In this document: positions 1 through 7,134 of the stretch, in pieces
How the letters are laid out: each line of letters opens with the position of its first letter
Position numbering within the stretch: position 1 is the stretch's first letter
Assembly (NCBI GenBank): GCA_900545725.1
Contig: URAI01000053.1
Span: forward strand, 1 to 16,514
From: an uncultured Eubacterium sp.
Lineage (GTDB): Bacteria > Bacillota > Clostridia > Lachnospirales > Lachnospiraceae
DNA: 16,514 nucleotides
Reading direction: 5' to 3'
Notes under the pieces: generated by a model
Database searches by the model: none
What the model saw: only the letters and a program-made list of their open reading frames with translations
What the model was told of the DNA's origin: nothing
Position numbers and translations under genes: made by a program

Positions 1-510
1 ATCCTGTAGTTTGGTTTCATAATTGATTATATTAGGATTTTTACTTGTCAGAGTAATTATAATCATTGCAATAATTACAACAACCAGCGCCAGATTTATA
101 ATAATGGAGGTCGTAAATCTGCTTTTATACATATTACGTTCTCTTTTTAATATTCTTATCTCACTCTGATTTTCAATAATCTCCCTCTTACCTTCAAGCA
201 CACTCTGCACATCATTATTAATTGGAATCGGACGTATTCTGTTATTAGGAATCTCTTTACATATATATAGAAACTGCTGCAATTCCTTAAGATAATTCAA
301 CCCGACCATTGTGCTAAAGAGTTTTTTATCAATTATTGAATTATATAATGCATAGACCTGCCTTGCATCCTTAGTATTAATCTTTGATGACATTTTATTA
401 ATTGCCTGAAACTCCTCTTTGGCAGCATCTGCTGCCTTCTTATCAGTAAATGTATATCCACCGACCGTATACTGCTTCTCTTCCTGTCCACTGGTTCTGT
501 TATCTGCCAT
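1..510 (-). CDS. Hypothetical single-pass membrane protein, 5' part only (170 codons in window)
   Basis: The reading frame runs leftward without a stop from an ATG at 510-508 to the window edge, so the C-terminus is missing. A clear GGAGGG ribosome binding site lies at 520-515, four bases before the ATG. The N-terminal ~130 residues are soluble and charged, beginning MADNRTSGQEEKQYTVGGYT. A hydrophobic segment follows at about residues 135-152 (INLALVVVIIAMIIITL) and the chain continues beyond it. With no signal peptide and a single late hydrophobic stretch, a cytoplasmic N-terminal domain and an outside C-terminus is the simplest reading. I do not recognise the family and assign no function. 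The gene diverges from the ylbJ-like gene to its right. Confidence 0.8.
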   Translation of the reverse strand, partial: MADNRTSGQEEKQYTVGGYTFTDKKAADAAKEEFQAINKMSSKINTKDARQVYALYNSIIDKKLFSTMVGLNYLKELQQFLYICKEIPNNRIRPIPINNDVQSVLEGKREIIENQSEIRILKRERNMYKSRFTTSIIINLALVVVIIAMIIITLTSKNPNIINYETKLQD

Positions 511-692
511 AAAACCCTCCATTTCTGTATATAACCATCTCAAAAAATATTTTAAATATAACTTATTTTTACCTTCTGATACATATCTATATTTACTATA
601 CAAGCGGTAAATACCTTTTGTCCCTTATATTATATTTATTTTAACACATATTAATATTAATACAATCATACAATAATCACATAAGAGGCTTT

Positions 693-731
693 AATGTTAC
701 TGTGTACCTCCGTATAACTTACAGTAATATT
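693..731 (+). promoter_or_regulatory. Inverted repeat / hairpin in the leader of the ylbJ-like gene
   Basis: AATGTTACTGT at 693-703 can pair with ACAGTAATATT at 721-731, eleven pairs with one G-U, around a 17-base loop. It lies 28 bases before the GTG start at 759. It could be an mRNA hairpin or a DNA dyad bound by a regulator. The sequence alone does not decide between these. Confidence 0.4.
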
Positions 732-758
732 ATATGCTGTCAGAAAGTGGTGATTATT

Positions 759-1667
759 GTGAAAAAAAAGACATTTATGTCATCTGACAATCTTCCATTA
801 AAATGTCTGATATTAATTGCATTTACAGGAATTATTATATTTCCACAAACCGCCTTTACAGGTGCAATAACCGGTATAAAACTATGGGGCGCTACCATTT
901 TCCCTGCTTTATTTCCGGCATTTATTATTACCGGCTGCATAATCAGATTATTCCCTATGAATTCAGGTCTTTCATATATATACATTATACTATCCGGCTT
1001 ATTATGCGGATATCCCTTAGGTGCATATCTGTGTGGTACATATCACTCCGAACACCCTGATGAAAACATAAGCAGCCGGCTTGCCGCATTTTGTAATATA
1101 TCAAGTCCATCATTTGTAATTAATTATATAGTAAATCAGATATTATATGAAAAAATTGAATTATGGAAAATATTACTATGTATATATACTCCCGTTATTG
1201 AATGTCTGGTAATTATTATGTTTATCCATCATAAGGATATAATTTGTGGTATTAATAAAAATATTACAACAAAAAAACAGATGCCGTTTAGAACATCAGA
1301 TATAATTGACAGTTCCATTACCGATGCCGTCAACAATATGCTTAAACTGGCAGGATATATAATTATATTTTCATGTCTTTCACAATATATTATGCTTCTG
1401 CCTATAAATAATCCTGTAATAAGTACAATTCTTTGTTCCATTACCGAAATAACCAATGGAATATTTCTATGCAGCCGTCTTAATATTGATACAACTTATA
1501 TATGTATTATAATTACAGCCGTAAATGCCTTTGGTGGAATATCAACACTTATGCAGACTGCCGGAATAAACAGACAGAATAACATTAATATTAAATCTTA
1601 TCTATATGGAAAAATAATACTTACAATCGTAAGTATCGTAAATGCCATGATTATCTTGCTGCATTAA
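759..1667 (+). CDS. ylbJ: YlbJ-like sporulation-type integral membrane protein (nucleoside-recognition/Gate family)
   Basis: This 302-residue polytopic membrane protein has at least seven hydrophobic segments. Family-like landmarks are the N-terminal block around residues 36-60 (TGIKLWGATIFPALFPAFII), the SGLLCGYPLGAYL block near 79-91, FCNISSPSFVINYI near 111-124, and a C-terminal FGGISTLMQTAGI. These resemble the YlbJ/SpoIIM-era proteins with Gate-type repeats. In Bacillus subtilis YlbJ is a sporulation membrane protein of about 400 residues, so this copy is short. I chose GTG at 759, five bases after AGTGGTGA at 746-753, because it leaves a short positively charged N-terminus (VKKKTF). An upstream in-frame GTG at 702 lacks a good binding site and lies within a hairpin. 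The coaD/rsmD neighbourhood fits the known location of ylbJ in Firmicutes. A role in spore formation is inferred from the family. Confidence 0.7.
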   Translation: MKKKTFMSSDNLPLKCLILIAFTGIIIFPQTAFTGAITGIKLWGATIFPALFPAFIITGCIIRLFPMNSGLSYIYIILSGLLCGYPLGAYLCGTYHSEHPDENISSRLAAFCNISSPSFVINYIVNQILYEKIELWKILLCIYTPVIECLVIIMFIHHKDIICGINKNITTKKQMPFRTSDIIDSSITDAVNNMLKLAGYIIIFSCLSQYIMLLPINNPVISTILCSITEITNGIFLCSRLNIDTTYICIIITAVNAFGGISTLMQTAGINRQNNINIKSYLYGKIILTIVSIVNAMIILLH

Positions 1668-1669
1668 TT

Positions 1670-1764
1670 AAAAAAGCGAGTTATTACAATTATAAATACT
1701 GATTATAATATCTGCAAAAGTCAGATACGACTAATCATTATTATATAAAATGTAATATACTCGC
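1670..1764 (-). terminator. Large nested hairpin terminator between convergent genes
   Basis: GCGAGTTATTACA at 1676-1688 pairs with TGTAATATACTCGC at 1751-1764 (13 pairs, one bulge). Inside are GATTA/TAATC (1701-1705 and 1732-1736) and TATCTG/CAGATA (1709-1714 and 1722-1727) around the loop CAAAAGT. On the minus strand the structure is followed by TTTTTT (1675-1670), so it should terminate the leftward rsmD-coaD block. On the plus strand no T-run follows, so any effect on ylbJ would be weaker. It is much longer than an ordinary terminator. Confidence 0.65.
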
Positions 1765-1793
1765 ATATTCAATAAAATCATAAATTATTTAAG

Positions 1794-2462
1794 TTAGTTA
1801 TTCTCATCGTTATCATCGTAACCTGAAATATCATCCTGATGATTATCATACTGTGGTATATCCAGCGGTTCACTTTCCTGTACTTCATCAGATGTCTGAT
1901 TCATATTCTGTTCTTCCTCCTGCTGGTTATCCGCCTTTAACTCATTACGATTATTATTTACAACATTCAGAATACTTTCAAGCCCTGACATAAGAGAATT
2001 ATATTTATTTCTGTTATCCTTAATTGAATGTTCTATTATATATTGGAGCTTCTCAAGCATATCATCTGTATATTGTATCGCTCCCATTCTTATCTCGTTG
2101 GCATCATTTGTAGCAGAATCAAGAATATGCTGCGCCTGCATAGTTGCCTCATCAATCATCTTATTGGCTTTCTGATATGCCTGCTGCATAATCTCATGCT
2201 GGTCAATAAGTTCTGATGTATGAATCTGTGCCTGATTAATAATCTCATCTGCTTTTTCCTTAGCATCTTCAATAATTGCATCTGTATTATTTAATATTCT
2301 CTGATATTTTTTAACTTCTTCCGGTGTCCTTAATCTCAATTCCGATAAGAGGTCTTCCATCTTTTCTTTGTCTACCGCAATCTTGGTAGTTGAAAATCTA
2401 ATATATTTACAATCATCAATATACGCTTCAATATCACTAATTATCTGCTCTATTCTACTCAT
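1794..2462 (-). CDS. Coiled-coil protein resembling V-ATPase subunit H / DivIVA-type scaffold
   Basis: The 222-residue soluble protein has a short conserved-looking N-terminus, MSRIEQIISDIEAYIDDCKY. A long predicted coiled coil follows at about residues 30-175, rich in A, E, K and Q heptads such as IIEDAKEKADEIINQAQ. The last ~45 residues are acidic, Asn/Gln-rich and probably disordered (DDISGYDDNDENN). Proteins of this form next to coaD are common in Lachnospiraceae and are usually named ATPase or V-type ATPase subunit H because of the coiled coil. No nucleotide-binding motif is visible, so an enzyme role is not supported. It starts 32 bases after the coaD stop, which suggests co-transcription. 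A scaffold or cell-envelope role is a guess. Confidence 0.85.
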   Translation of the reverse strand: MSRIEQIISDIEAYIDDCKYIRFSTTKIAVDKEKMEDLLSELRLRTPEEVKKYQRILNNTDAIIEDAKEKADEIINQAQIHTSELIDQHEIMQQAYQKANKMIDEATMQAQHILDSATNDANEIRMGAIQYTDDMLEKLQYIIEHSIKDNRNKYNSLMSGLESILNVVNNNRNELKADNQQEEEQNMNQTSDEVQESEPLDIPQYDNHQDDISGYDDNDENN

Positions 2463-2494
2463 ATTCTCTTCTTATCCCCTTTTGCTGCTTATTA

Positions 2495-2983
2495 TCAGTC
2501 TTTATGAATATTGTATCTTTCATATACCCTGTCAATTATCTGGGCAGGAACAAATTTACTTATATCTCCACCGTACATTGCCATCTCTTTTACGATGCTG
2601 GAGCTAAGATACGCATATTTAAGACTTGTATTTAAAAAAATGGTATCCACATCAGGATTAGCAACTCTGTTAGTCTGTGACATAGCAAGCTCATATTCAA
2701 AATCAGTAACGGCACGAAGTCCTCTTATTATTACCTGGACATTCTGTTCTCTTGCAAAATCAACCAAAAGTCCGCTAAAGCTCATTACTTCTACATTCCC
2801 TAATTCTCTAGTCACTTCCCTTAACATATTAACACGTTCATCTACTGAAAACAATGGAATTTTAGTAGTATTATTAAGTACTCCTACAATCAGATGGTCA
2901 GCCAGACACGATGAACGCTGTATAATATCCAGATGTCCCAGTGTAACCGGATCAAAACTGCCCGGATATATCGCTGTCTTCAA
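2495..2983 (-). CDS. coaD: Pantetheine-phosphate adenylyltransferase (EC 2.7.7.3)
   Basis: This is the penultimate enzyme of coenzyme A synthesis; it transfers AMP from ATP to 4'-phosphopantetheine to give dephospho-CoA. The 162-residue length is normal for the family. Nucleotidyltransferase landmarks are YPGSFDPVTLGH at residues 6-17 (T/HxGH motif), IIRGLRAVTDFEYE at 85-98, and the C-terminal LSSSIVKEM at 126-134. Translation starts at TTG (2983-2981), seven bases after a strong AAAGGAG at 2997-2991. There is no ATG nearby that keeps the conserved KTAIYPGSF start. It follows rsmD by 26 bases, the usual rsmD-coaD order in Firmicutes. Confidence 0.97.
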   Translation of the reverse strand: MKTAIYPGSFDPVTLGHLDIIQRSSCLADHLIVGVLNNTTKIPLFSVDERVNMLREVTRELGNVEVMSFSGLLVDFAREQNVQVIIRGLRAVTDFEYELAMSQTNRVANPDVDTIFLNTSLKYAYLSSSIVKEMAMYGGDISKFVPAQIIDRVYERYNIHKD

Positions 2984-3009
2984 CTTCTTTCTCCTTTCAA
3001 TGCAATCTG

Positions 3010-3564
3010 TTATTCATTAAGATTAAGAAAAAGATGTTTATTAGTCTTATAATTCTTAGTCTTGTATACTGTATACCCTAAATCCTCAATGTATGACATA
3101 TCAGCCTCAAGTGATTCCTCAATTATAATAATTGTATATTTGTCAATTATTCCCGAATTATTAAGGGCTGCCAAAACATCTCTTTCAAAGTCATTATTAT
3201 ATGGTGGATCCATATATACTATATCAAACACTTCATGACCTGCAAGTCTGTTTATCGCAGATAATACATCCTGTTCCATAACAATGGCATCCTCTTCAAG
3301 ATGTGTGAACTTGAGATTCTGTTTTATATATGCACATGCCGCTTTATTATTTTCAACAAGTACTGCTTCTTTTGCACCTCTGCTTAAAGCCTCAATTCCA
3401 ATTGCACCACTTCCAGAATACAGATCAAGGAAACGACAGCCATATATATCAGTCTGAAGAATATTAAACAATGTCTCCTTAATCTTATCTGTAGTAGGTC
3501 TTGTATCCAATCCTTCAAGTGTCTTTAACGGCAGGCTTTTGGCCTTTCCTGCTATTACTCTCAT
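3010..3564 (-). CDS. rsmD: 16S rRNA (guanine(966)-N(2))-methyltransferase RsmD
   Basis: This SAM-dependent methyltransferase modifies G966 (E. coli numbering) of 16S rRNA during 30S assembly. The product is 184 residues. Motifs are the N-terminal MRVIAGKAKSLPL, the RPTTDKIKETLFNIL block at 22-36, the SAM-binding DLYSGSGAIGIEALSRGA at 47-64, the ribose-binding acid in VLVENN near residue 71, and the catalytic DPPY at 119-122. I chose ATG at 3564 because GGAG at 3574-3571 is six bases upstream and the conserved family start MRVIAG follows. The open frame extends to an ATG at 3681, but that stretch is 50% GC, folds as RNA and does not look like RsmD. It forms a unit with coaD and the coiled-coil gene downstream. 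Confidence 0.95.
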   Translation of the reverse strand: MRVIAGKAKSLPLKTLEGLDTRPTTDKIKETLFNILQTDIYGCRFLDLYSGSGAIGIEALSRGAKEAVLVENNKAACAYIKQNLKFTHLEEDAIVMEQDVLSAINRLAGHEVFDIVYMDPPYNNDFERDVLAALNNSGIIDKYTIIIIEESLEADMSYIEDLGYTVYKTKNYKTNKHLFLNLNE

Positions 3565-3574
3565 AATAATCTCC

Positions 3575-3663
3575 ATTCCGCAGGCATTTTCTAATGCCGG
3601 AGGAATCGCAAGCCATGTATCCAATCCAGCTTTGCGATAACAGCTACTTTGTGATGCCTGCAG
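3575..3663 (-). ncRNA. Candidate structured 5' leader of rsmD with two alternative folds
   Basis: The 86 bases 3578-3663 are 50% GC in a clearly AT-rich region. Fold A, read on the minus strand: CTGCAGGCAT (3663-3654) pairs over ten positions with ATGCCTGCGG (3587-3578), one pair being G-U, and encloses ATCGCAAAGC (3638-3629) pairing with GCTTGCGAT (3613-3605). Fold B: ATTCC (3606-3602) pairs with GGAAT (3579-3575) outside GGCATT/AATGCC (3598-3593 and 3588-3583) with an AGAA loop. Fold B uses arms from both fold-A stems and ends one base before the GGAG of rsmD, so the two are mutually exclusive. That arrangement is typical of cis-regulatory RNA. I do not recognise a named riboswitch class. 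A coding extension of rsmD is the alternative. Confidence 0.45.
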
Positions 3664-3691
3664 CACTAATAGCCCGTTCATTTATGAACTT

Positions 3692-3724
3692 GTAAAAAAT
3701 AATCGCATATGCATTATTTTTTAC
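3692..3724 (-). terminator. Hairpin terminator after gpsA
   Basis: GTAAAAAATAAT (3692-3703) and ATTATTTTTTAC (3713-3724) are perfect 12-bp inverted arms around a GCATATGC core. On the minus strand the 3' arm contains TTTTTT. It lies 35 bases after the gpsA stop and before the rsmD leader, so it probably ends or attenuates the der-plsY-gpsA transcript. The AT-rich stem makes its strength uncertain. Confidence 0.6.
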
Positions 3725-3758
3725 ACTACTTAATCCTCTGCTTTAATAATCTTAAAAA

Positions 3759-4775
3759 TTATTCTTTCCATTCAATGTTATTATTGCCTTCAATCTTTTT
3801 ATCTCTCAACATCAGCTCTCTTACAGCATCTGCCGGTGATTTATCATCAAATAAGACCTCATTAACCTGTTCAACTATAGGCATCTCAACATTATATTTT
3901 TTGGCAAGCTGTAATGCTGCCTTTGCAGAAAATACACCCTCAACAACCATCTGCACTTCTTTCATTGCCTCATCCTTTGTATATCCCTTGCCTATAAGGA
4001 TGCCGGCCCGTCTGTTACGGCTGTGCATGCTTGCACATGTAACAATAAGATCTCCAATTCCTGAAAGTCCTGTAAAAGTTATGGCATCAGCTCCCATAGC
4101 AATACCAAGTCTTGCAATCTCAGCAATTCCTCTTGTAATAAGTGCAGCCTTAGTATTATCTCCATAGCCAAGACCATCCGCAATACCTGCTGCAAGTGCA
4201 ATGACATTTTTTAAAGCACCACCTATACATATTCCGAGCATATCCGGACTCGTATATACCCGGAACACATCACTCATAAAAATATTCTGGAGATACTCTG
4301 CATCTTTCTTTTTATGAGTTCCAATAACACAGGTTGTCGGAATTCCACGTCCGACCTCTTCGGCATGACTCGGTCCTGAAAGTACCGCTACTGTCACATT
4401 TGGTATCTCCTCTTCTATAATCTGACACAGCGTAAGAAGTGAATCCTCTTCAATACCTTTACCAACATTAACTATGTACTGACCTTTCTTTACAAATGGA
4501 GCAATTATCTTAGATGTAGACCTTGTATAAGGTGATGCAACTGCCATTACTATCACATCTGCTGTTGTAACTGCATATTCTGTATCTGCAGTAAATTCTA
4601 TTGTCTCAGGTATCTTAACACCCGGAAGACATTTTTTATTTTCCCTGGTCACTTTTAATTCCTCTATTTCCTCTGGAAATACAGACCAGACCTTAACTCC
4701 ATGCCCATTATTATTAAGTAATATTGCAAGTCCCAGTCCCCAGCTTCCTGCTCCAATAATACTAACCTTAGCCAT
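3759..4775 (-). CDS. gpsA: NAD(P)H-dependent glycerol-3-phosphate dehydrogenase (EC 1.1.1.94)
   Basis: The enzyme reduces dihydroxyacetone phosphate to sn-glycerol 3-phosphate, the backbone for phospholipids and the substrate of PlsY encoded just upstream. The 338-residue length is normal. Motifs are the dinucleotide-binding GAGSWGLGLA at residues 8-17, NVGKGIEE at 103-110, GPSHAEEVGRGIPT at 134-147, the catalytic-lysine segment GGALKNVIALAAGIADG at 185-201 (K189) and GLSGIGDLIVTC at 236-247. The ATG at 4775 follows AGGAGGG with good spacing, and the plsY stop is only 20 bases upstream, so the two are co-transcribed. Confidence 0.98.
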   Translation of the reverse strand: MAKVSIIGAGSWGLGLAILLNNNGHGVKVWSVFPEEIEELKVTRENKKCLPGVKIPETIEFTADTEYAVTTADVIVMAVASPYTRSTSKIIAPFVKKGQYIVNVGKGIEEDSLLTLCQIIEEEIPNVTVAVLSGPSHAEEVGRGIPTTCVIGTHKKKDAEYLQNIFMSDVFRVYTSPDMLGICIGGALKNVIALAAGIADGLGYGDNTKAALITRGIAEIARLGIAMGADAITFTGLSGIGDLIVTCASMHSRNRRAGILIGKGYTKDEAMKEVQMVVEGVFSAKAALQLAKKYNVEMPIVEQVNEVLFDDKSPADAVRELMLRDKKIEGNNNIEWKE

Positions 4776-4795
4776 AATCCCTCCTGATTTTATAA

Positions 4796-5458
4796 TTAGT
4801 TATTTTTGTGCTGACCAATCTTTCTTTCTGTTCCATTTATTAATCGTTGTATATTGCCATGATGTCTTATAAATGCAAGTGCCGTGATAATAAATGTAAT
4901 TACAAGTCCTTCATACAGGCTGCTTCCTGTGAGTGGAAGCCATCCACATATGCCATAGATTACCATTTCCACAAAAAACAGACCGATAAATACAAGTGAA
5001 CCCAATGAAACATATTTAGAAATATAAGTTACTCCTGCAAATGTAAGTAATCCTAATACTGAAAGAACCCAACAGTTTTTTGGAAACAGCAGCAATGAAA
5101 GAACTACTCCCGAAGAGGCTGCAATTCCCTTTCCGCCCTTAAACTTAAGATAAAAAGGAAAATTATGTCCAAGCACTACTCCAAGACCGCTGTATAAGAA
5201 CAGAAGCATCTCATAATCACTGTTCTTACCGAATATAAAATGTACAATAACGGCTGCAAGCACAGCTTTTAATGCATCTACAAAATATGTTATAATTCCT
5301 GCTTTCTTACCTAATGTTCTCATAACATTAGTCGTTCCTGCATTACCGCTTCCATAATTTCTTATATCAATATGGTTAAATTTACCATACCAGTAGCCTG
5401 TCTGTAAAATAGTGCCAACCATATATCCGATTACAAGGCACAATATACGTTCTGTCAT
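4796..5458 (-). CDS. plsY: Acyl-phosphate:glycerol-3-phosphate acyltransferase PlsY (EC 2.3.1.275)
   Basis: This integral membrane enzyme makes 1-acyl-glycerol-3-phosphate from acyl phosphate and the glycerol 3-phosphate supplied by GpsA, the first acylation of phospholipid synthesis in most Gram-positive bacteria. The 220-residue protein shows several hydrophobic spans and the conserved loops: DIRNYGSGNAGTTNVMRTLG at 31-50, GHNFPFYLKFKGGKGIA at 97-113, and RHHGNIQRLINGTE near the C-terminus. The first loop region reads QTGYWYGK where many family members have SIPxGYxxGK. The ATG at 5458 has GGAGG upstream. It lies between der and gpsA in one leftward unit. Confidence 0.97.
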   Translation of the reverse strand: MTERILCLVIGYMVGTILQTGYWYGKFNHIDIRNYGSGNAGTTNVMRTLGKKAGIITYFVDALKAVLAAVIVHFIFGKNSDYEMLLFLYSGLGVVLGHNFPFYLKFKGGKGIAASSGVVLSLLLFPKNCWVLSVLGLLTFAGVTYISKYVSLGSLVFIGLFFVEMVIYGICGWLPLTGSSLYEGLVITFIITALAFIRHHGNIQRLINGTERKIGQHKNN

Positions 5459-5509
5459 CAGAATATTCCTCCAAATATCTTAATTAAATTCCCTTACTGT
5501 ACATTTTAA

Positions 5510-6832
5510 CTATTTTTCTTTACGTTCTCTATTAATAAATCTTATAGAAGTACCTCTAAAGCCAAATGACTCTCTTATCTTATTTTCAATATATCTGGTA
5601 TATGAAAAATGTGTAAGCTTCTTATCATTAACAAACATAACAAATGTAGGTGGCTTAACTGCAACCTGTGTCATGTAATATATACGAAGTCTCTTACCCT
5701 TATCTGATGGTGGCTGCTGCATGGCAACCGCTTCTGTAAGAATTTCATTTAACACACCCGTTGGCACTCTTAAATTCTGACTTTCTATGATTGTATCAAT
5801 AAGCTCATAGAGTTTATTAAGTCTTTGCCCTGTCTTAGCTGAAATAAATAAAATCTCTGCGTATGACATAAACGAAAGTGTCTGTCTTATCTTATTCGTA
5901 TGCTCATAAATGGTCTTATCATTCTTTTCAATGGCATCCCATTTATTAACCGCAATTATGATACCCTTGCCTCTCTCGTGTGCAATACCTGCAATCTTGG
6001 CATCCTGTTCTGTAACACCTTCTGTAGCATCAATTACAATTACAACAATATCAGCACGTTCTACTGCTGCAACTGTTCTAATTATACTATATCTTTCAAT
6101 CTCTTCCTTTATCTTATTCTTACGTCTAAGACCTGCTGTATCAATAAATACATATTCTTTCTTATTATATACAACCGGTGTATCAATCGCATCTCGTGTT
6201 GTTCCTGCTATATCTGATACAATTACACGGTTATTTCCAATAAGTTTATTAATTATAGATGACTTACCAACATTAGGCTTACCTACTATCGCAATCTTAG
6301 GTCTGTCATCCTCTTCACCCGTATCAGTACCTTCCGGGAAATTCTTAACAACTTCATCTAACATGTCACCAATACCAAGCTTAGATGCTGCTGATACAGG
6401 TATCGGATCTCCTATGCCGAGATTATAGAACTCATATACATCCGGCATAAATTTGTCAAAGTTGTCTACCTTATTAACAACTAAAAGTACCGGCTTTCTT
6501 GATCTTCTAAGCATATCTGCAACTTTAGCATCTGAATCAACAAGCCCCTGTCTTACATCCGTAAGGAATATAATAACATCTGCTGTCTCGATAGCTATCT
6601 CTGCCTGCTCTCTCATCTGTGAAAGAATAATATCACTTGAATCAGGCTCAATACCACCTGTATCAATCAATGTAAATGACTTGTCAAGCCATGAAACTTC
6701 TGCATATATTCTGTCTCTTGTAACACCTGGAGTGTCCTTTACAATTGATATGTCCTGCCCGGCTAATACATTAAATAATGTAGACTTACCAACATTAGGT
6801 CTGCCTACTACTGCCACTATTGGTTTGCTCAT
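5510..6832 (-). CDS. der: Ribosome-associated GTPase Der (EngA)
   Basis: Der is an essential GTPase with two tandem G domains that acts in 50S ribosomal subunit assembly. In this 440-residue protein the first G domain has GRPNVGKS at 10-17, DTPGVTRD near 33-40 and NKVD at 120-123. The second has GKPNVGKS at 184-191, DTAGLRRK near 231-238 and NKWD at 296-299. A C-terminal KH-like domain follows, with QVAVKPPTFVMFVND and SYTRYIENKIRESFGFRG. I chose ATG at 6832 because GGAG at 6842-6839 is six bases upstream and the family begins MSKPIVAVVGRPN. An in-frame ATG at 6844 overlaps that binding site and is less likely. It heads the der-plsY-gpsA unit. Confidence 0.98.
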   Translation of the reverse strand: MSKPIVAVVGRPNVGKSTLFNVLAGQDISIVKDTPGVTRDRIYAEVSWLDKSFTLIDTGGIEPDSSDIILSQMREQAEIAIETADVIIFLTDVRQGLVDSDAKVADMLRRSRKPVLLVVNKVDNFDKFMPDVYEFYNLGIGDPIPVSAASKLGIGDMLDEVVKNFPEGTDTGEEDDRPKIAIVGKPNVGKSSIINKLIGNNRVIVSDIAGTTRDAIDTPVVYNKKEYVFIDTAGLRRKNKIKEEIERYSIIRTVAAVERADIVVIVIDATEGVTEQDAKIAGIAHERGKGIIIAVNKWDAIEKNDKTIYEHTNKIRQTLSFMSYAEILFISAKTGQRLNKLYELIDTIIESQNLRVPTGVLNEILTEAVAMQQPPSDKGKRLRIYYMTQVAVKPPTFVMFVNDKKLTHFSYTRYIENKIRESFGFRGTSIRFINRERKEK

Positions 6833-7134
6833 ATTAATCTCCATTTCTTATAAATATTTTATAAATACTGATAATCTTAATTAAGTCTAAAATGTCCATG
6901 ATAATCTTCCGGTTCACGACAAATCGTATTTTACATAAAAGCCTAATTTTATGCCAAATCACAGCCAGATTATATCCTGATGCCGGATACTTATTGTAAT
7001 ACTTAAATATTAATAAAACATAATCTTCATTTGGACAATCTTCTTTATATAATAACAGTTTAATTGATTTTTGTAAAGTTCTATGATATGCTGTTTAAAT
7101 ATTACAATCTATTATTTATTGGGAGGTATGCTTT
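6833..7134. other. Divergent intergenic region between der and the secreted-protein gene
   Basis: No gene is evident in these ~300 AT-rich bases. They should hold promoters for both flanking genes. TGATAATCTT occurs twice in direct orientation at 6869-6878 and 6899-6908, exactly 30 bp apart, on the der side. Short hairpins such as ATAAAA/TTTTAT near 6936-6953 are too weak to call. A sigma-A-like promoter for the rightward gene is listed separately. I could not pick a convincing der promoter. Confidence 0.5.
7064..7092 (+). promoter_or_regulatory. Candidate sigma-A promoter for the secreted-protein gene
   Basis: TTGATT at 7064-7069 and TATGCT at 7087-7092 are separated by 17 bases, each matching the consensus at four of six positions. 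Transcription would start near 7099, about 22 bases before the GGGAGG ribosome binding site at 7121. The match is moderate and the region is AT-rich, so other promoters are possible. Confidence 0.4.

Noticed and set aside
419..610. Small plus-strand open frame near the left edge
   Set aside because: It is antisense to the leftward membrane-protein gene and its promoter and lacks a binding site.
2511..3020. Long plus-strand open frame antisense to coaD
   Set aside because: It is a shadow of coaD, with no binding site and no recognisable protein.
3605..3638. CGCAAAGC in the rsmD leader recalls the c-di-GMP-I (GEMM) riboswitch core
   Set aside because: The other required segments (GCAAACC and GGGACGC) are absent, and CGCAAAGC is paired in a different stem here.
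3565..3681. N-terminal extension of RsmD from an ATG at 3681
   Set aside because: The extra 39 residues do not resemble RsmD, the GGAG site fits the ATG at 3564, and the stretch folds as RNA.
3709..4167. Plus-strand open frame antisense to gpsA
   Set aside because: gpsA is unmistakable on the other strand, and the Ser/Thr/Ile-rich translation is typical of an antisense shadow.
5900..6428. Two plus-strand open frames over der
   Set aside because: Both lie inside the second G domain of der and have low-complexity antisense composition.
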